Position numbers and translations under genes: made by a program. 64,000 nt of DNA from a virus, in the IMG/VR virus record IMGVR_UViG_3300043772_001004, positions 1-64,000 of that record. The stretch is one strand, 5' to 3'. Under the pieces are notes generated by a model. That model made no database searches, was not told where the DNA came from, and saw only the letters and a program-made list of their open reading frames with translations. Of the stretch, positions 63,724 through 64,000 are shown piece after piece. Each line of letters begins with the position of its first letter. Positions within the stretch are counted from its first letter, which is position 1.

Positions 63724-64000
63724 TTATTTTAAGAAAAGTAATTTATACTTTCCAGAGTTAATAGTATCTTTTACTGTATCTAATGAGTTTACAATTTCTG
63801 AATAAGGCATTTTAGCTTGTAAGGTATTTATCATTTGATACATATCTCTTAGGTAAGCAATACCTTCTTCAACTGTATTTAAAGTTCTTGGTGCAGATTC
63901 TTTGTAATCAAGAAGTTTTTCTGAAGCACCTTGATATCCTTCTGCAAGATCATCTGCATGACCAGGAAGAGCATCATATAATTCATTCAATGCTTTGTGT
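63724..64000 (-). CDS. C-terminal part of an unidentified head-region gene
   Basis: The frame is open to the right edge of the window, so the 5' end is missing; codons for His-Lys-Ala precede the TTG at 63990, which need not be the start. The visible 90 or so residues are helical and charged (DLAEGYQGASEKLLDY, EEGIAYLRDMYQMINTL) and end in a TAA at 63726-63724. In crAss-like genomes the gene before the capsid gene encodes a head-assembly or portal-associated protein, so a scaffold-like role is possible. I cannot identify the family from the fragment. Confidence 0.6.
   Translation of the reverse strand, partial: HKALNELYDALPGHADDLAEGYQGASEKLLDYKESAPRTLNTVEEGIAYLRDMYQMINTLQAKMPYSEIVNSLDTVKDTINSGKYKLLFLK

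Noticed and set aside
1-64000. tRNA genes, CRISPR arrays, insertion sequences, integrase or attachment sites
   Set aside because: The longest gap is about 123 bases and is explained by a terminator and a promoter; no direct-repeat array, cloverleaf or transposase was seen.

Overview
The window is a block of a crAss-like (Crassvirales-type) tailed-phage genome. It is AT-rich, almost fully coding (no gap above about 125 bases), lacks Shine-Dalgarno-like leaders and has no ribosomal RNA, tRNA, insertion sequence or CRISPR array that I can see. The evidence for crAss-like affiliation is the layout (replication genes on one strand, structural and giant virion genes on the other), a chain of three giant proteins of which one carries the DFDID catalytic motif of the crAss-like virion RNA polymerase, and recognisable capsid, ring and muzzle protein signatures. 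The host is inferred to be a Bacteroidetes bacterium: four intergenic promoter-like sites have the TTTG / TAnnTT arrangement with 19-20 base spacing.

Layout. Positions 1-3354 (plus strand): a terminator, a family B DNA polymerase that ends in a beta-clamp-binding peptide, a DUF932-like protein with an acidic tail, a second terminator with the same apical loop as the first, and a small basic protein. At 3351-3354 the two strands converge stop-to-stop. All genes from 3351 to 64000 are on the minus strand and are read from right to left: the C-terminal end of an unidentified head-region gene, the major capsid protein, a small conserved protein, a 52-residue CxxC mini-protein, a cysteine-repeat structural protein, a fibre-like protein, a small Cys-rich protein, an IHF-like protein, two ring/neck proteins, the muzzle (tail stabilisation) protein, and then seven very large proteins of 1741, 1506, 1256, 1119, 1052, 2413, 3480 and 2631 residues if the last RNA-polymerase trio is counted with them (eight in total).

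How it works together. The capsid, ring and muzzle genes build the particle. The eight large proteins are most likely packaged and ejected cargo, ending with the virion RNA polymerase trio that would start early transcription in the new cell. These cargo proteins are mosaics that carry many enzyme-like or binding modules: a SET lysine-methyltransferase-like domain, three separate HExxH zincin motifs, a PD-(D/E)XK nuclease-like core, a nucleotidyltransferase-like motif, a LysM domain and an EIQSDW-type polyvalent-protein domain. They also share short terminal and boundary peptides (N-terminal basic VPKAxxG, internal LPKAxxG after GG, C-terminal LTxxEIxxYxxGGYxxE), which look like packaging or processing signals.

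Transcription units on the minus strand are delimited by intrinsic terminators after the capsid gene (about 61935-61970) and after the small Cys-rich gene (56921-56942), and by four copies of a shared promoter-like element. Within units the genes overlap by TAATG or ATGA or are a few bases apart. All functional assignments are from reading motifs and context; no database search was run.
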